In this document: one piece after another, positions 13,138 through 14,209 of the stretch
Layout of the letters: every line of letters starts with the position of its first letter
How positions within the stretch are numbered: the stretch's first letter is position 1
Source: Blastococcus sp.
GTDB lineage: Bacteria > Actinomycetota > Actinomycetes > Mycobacteriales > Geodermatophilaceae
Assembly: GCA_025963345.1 (NCBI GenBank)
Contig: JAOPUS010000149.1
Location: forward strand, 1-14,209
Direction of reading: 5' to 3'
Length of the DNA stretch: 14,209 nt
The notes under the pieces: generated by a model
Told to the model about the DNA's origin: nothing
Databases searched by the model: none
The model's input: the letters and a program-made list of their open reading frames with translations, nothing else
Position numbers and translations under genes: made by a program

Positions 13138-13563
13138 GTGTCCGCAGGAGAGATCATCGGGCTGATCGCAGCCATCGCCTTCGCGGTGCTGGTGGTGCTG
13201 GTTGCCATTCCGCTGCTCAAGCTCGGGCGGACGCTGGACGAGACGACCCTGACCATCCGTCAGGTGCGTGAGCAGAGCGCCCCGATCCTGAGTCAGGCGA
13301 ACACCACGGTGACCCATGTGAACAGCAACCTCGAGCGGGTCGACGACATCACCGGCAACGCCGCGAACATGTCCAGCAATGTCGCCGCGCTGACCAGCGT
13401 CGTCGCCGCCACCCTGGGCAGCCCGCTGATCAAGGTGGCCGCGTTCAGCTACGGCGTCCGCAGCGCGACCAAGAAGAAGCGTGAGGGGCAGGCGCTTGCC
13501 GAAGCCGCGCGTCGCGACAAGGACGAGCGGCGGGCCCGCCGCGCCGCTCGGCGGGCCGCCTGA
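13138..13563 (+). CDS. DUF948 domain membrane protein
   Basis: The 141-residue protein has one N-terminal transmembrane helix (about 5-28). This is followed by a long helical, probably coiled-coil stretch (about 29-95) with regularly spaced hydrophobics and an Asn/Thr-rich middle. The C-terminal tail (111-141) is rich in Lys, Arg and Ala. This matches DUF948 proteins, which sit just before alaS in many actinobacteria and whose function is unknown. The GTG start at 13138 has AGGAG 5 nt upstream. Its stop overlaps the next start by one base, so the two small membrane proteins are made together. Confidence 0.85.
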   Translation: MSAGEIIGLIAAIAFAVLVVLVAIPLLKLGRTLDETTLTIRQVREQSAPILSQANTTVTHVNSNLERVDDITGNAANMSSNVAALTSVVAATLGSPLIKVAAFSYGVRSATKKKREGQALAEAARRDKDERRARRAARRAA

Positions 13564-13850
13564 TGCGGCGCCTGTTCTGGCTGGCGATGGGCATCACGAT
13601 CGGTGCACTGGTCGTGCGCAAGCTCAGCCGCGCCGCCGACAAGCTGACCCCGGGCGGTATCGCCGGCTCCATCGCCGACGGCCTGCGTGACGTCGCGGAG
13701 GCGATCGGGGACTTCGGCGCCGACATCCGCGCCGCCGCGGCCGAGCGAGAGGCGGAGCTGCGCGCGGGCACGGGCCTGGACGCACCGCTCCCGGCGGGCG
13801 ACCAGATCCGGCTGCCCGGCCGGCACGGCGCCCACTCCGCCGACCACTGA
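13563..13850 (+). CDS. Small membrane protein, DUF6167-like
   Basis: The 95-residue protein begins MRRLFWLAMGITIGALVVRK, a short basic start and one transmembrane helix (about 4-18). It continues with an amphipathic, probably helical region (25-70) rich in Ala, Asp and Glu, and a short disordered tail. It resembles the DUF6167 proteins found between DUF948 and alaS in Streptomyces and relatives. The function is unknown. ATG 13563 overlaps the DUF948 stop by one base (TGATG), so translation is coupled. It may act with the DUF948 protein at the membrane, an inference from this pairing only. Confidence 0.75.
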   Translation: MRRLFWLAMGITIGALVVRKLSRAADKLTPGGIAGSIADGLRDVAEAIGDFGADIRAAAAEREAELRAGTGLDAPLPAGDQIRLPGRHGAHSADH

Positions 13851-13868
13851 CCCCCGGCCGGTGACCAT

Positions 13869-13882
13869 GAGCTGACCAGCTC
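13869..13882. terminator. Short hairpin between the small membrane protein gene and alaS
   Basis: GAGCTG, AC, CAGCTC form a 6-bp stem in the 64-bp gap before alaS, with GGCCGG and CCGGCC outside it that could extend pairing. There is no U-tract. It could be a weak terminator, an attenuator-like structure or chance. Confidence 0.25.
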
Positions 13883-13914
13883 CGGCCCCGGCCCCGCAGA
13901 ACTGAGTAGACCTG

Positions 13915-14209
13915 ATGCAGACCGCCGAGATCCGCCGCCGATTCCTCGAGCACTTCGCCGAGCGCGGGCACACCGTCGTGCCCAGTGCTTCGCTGGTCTC
14001 CCCGGACCCCTCGCTGCTGTTCACCGTGGCCGGCATGGTGCCGTTCATCCCGTACCTGACCGGCCGCGAGCCCGCGCCGTATCCGCGGGCGACCAGCGTG
14101 CAGAAGTGCGTCCGCACCCTCGACATCGAGGAGGTGGGCAAGACCACCCGGCACGGCACGTTCTTCCAGATGAACGGCAACTTCTCCTTCGGCGACTACT
14201 TCAAGGAAG
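13915..14209 (+). CDS. alaS: Alanyl-tRNA synthetase, N-terminal part (3' partial)
   Basis: The first 98 codons of a class II synthetase run off the right edge. The N-terminus MQTAEIRRRFLEHF, then TSVQKCVRTLDIEEVG (60-75), RHGTFFQMNGNFSFGDYFK (80-97) are the hallmark start of the bacterial AlaRS catalytic core. The enzyme charges tRNA-Ala; the editing and C-Ala domains lie outside the window. The ATG at 13915 is chosen from the family N-terminus. No strong Shine-Dalgarno sequence is visible upstream. The DUF948 - DUF6167-like - alaS order is the usual one in actinobacteria. Confidence 0.96.
   Translation, partial: MQTAEIRRRFLEHFAERGHTVVPSASLVSPDPSLLFTVAGMVPFIPYLTGREPAPYPRATSVQKCVRTLDIEEVGKTTRHGTFFQMNGNFSFGDYFKE

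Noticed and set aside
1..14209. tRNA genes, CRISPR arrays, integrases, transposases
   Set aside because: No cloverleaf-like sequence, regularly spaced repeat array or recombinase motif was seen on either strand.

Overview
The window is about 14 kb of very GC-rich DNA with dense genes, frequent GTG starts, start/stop overlaps and several leaderless-type promoters. This points to a high-GC actinobacterium (Actinomycetota). The order relA - cyclophilin - MBL hydrolase - hisS ... aspS ... rarA ... alaS is the conserved actinobacterial chromosomal neighbourhood; Mycobacterium tuberculosis keeps the same genes in one region. The proteins look most like Pseudonocardiales/Geodermatophilales, but I cannot fix the genus by eye.

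Layout. Positions 1-263 hold the C-terminal ACT end of the (p)ppGpp synthetase/hydrolase RelA. It converges on a membrane-anchored cyclophilin (366-1211, minus), with a G-rich repeated sequence between them. From a divergent 155-bp promoter region runs a tight operon, 1367-6108: MBL-fold hydrolase, hisS, aldo/keto reductase, aspS. The first three junctions are overlaps or gaps of a few bases. Next comes an accessory pair: a 124-residue protein resembling EACC1 (effector-associated constant component 1) and a 654-residue membrane protein with an N-terminal caspase-like peptidase (His82/Cys132), a HEAT-like segment, a Pro-rich linker and about eight transmembrane helices. They look like a compact two-gene biological-conflict or regulated-death module. 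A class V (alanine/serine-glyoxylate type) aminotransferase follows (8584-9672).

Positions 9673-10797 form a second accessory island: a DUF559/Vsr-like nuclease-fold protein with an AbiEi-like N-terminus (9756-10625, minus), bracketed by two co-oriented copies, about 80% identical, of a 69-bp inverted-repeat element. An aldo/keto reductase (10798-11667, minus) then diverges from rarA (11703-13040) across only 35 bp. A DUF948 membrane protein, a small DUF6167-like membrane protein and the first 98 codons of alaS close the window.

The housekeeping theme is translation (hisS, aspS, alaS), the stringent response and replication-fork maintenance. The two accessory insertions lie in the aspS-to-rarA interval, which appears to be a variable slot in an otherwise conserved backbone. 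I see no tRNA, rRNA, CRISPR array, integrase or transposase.
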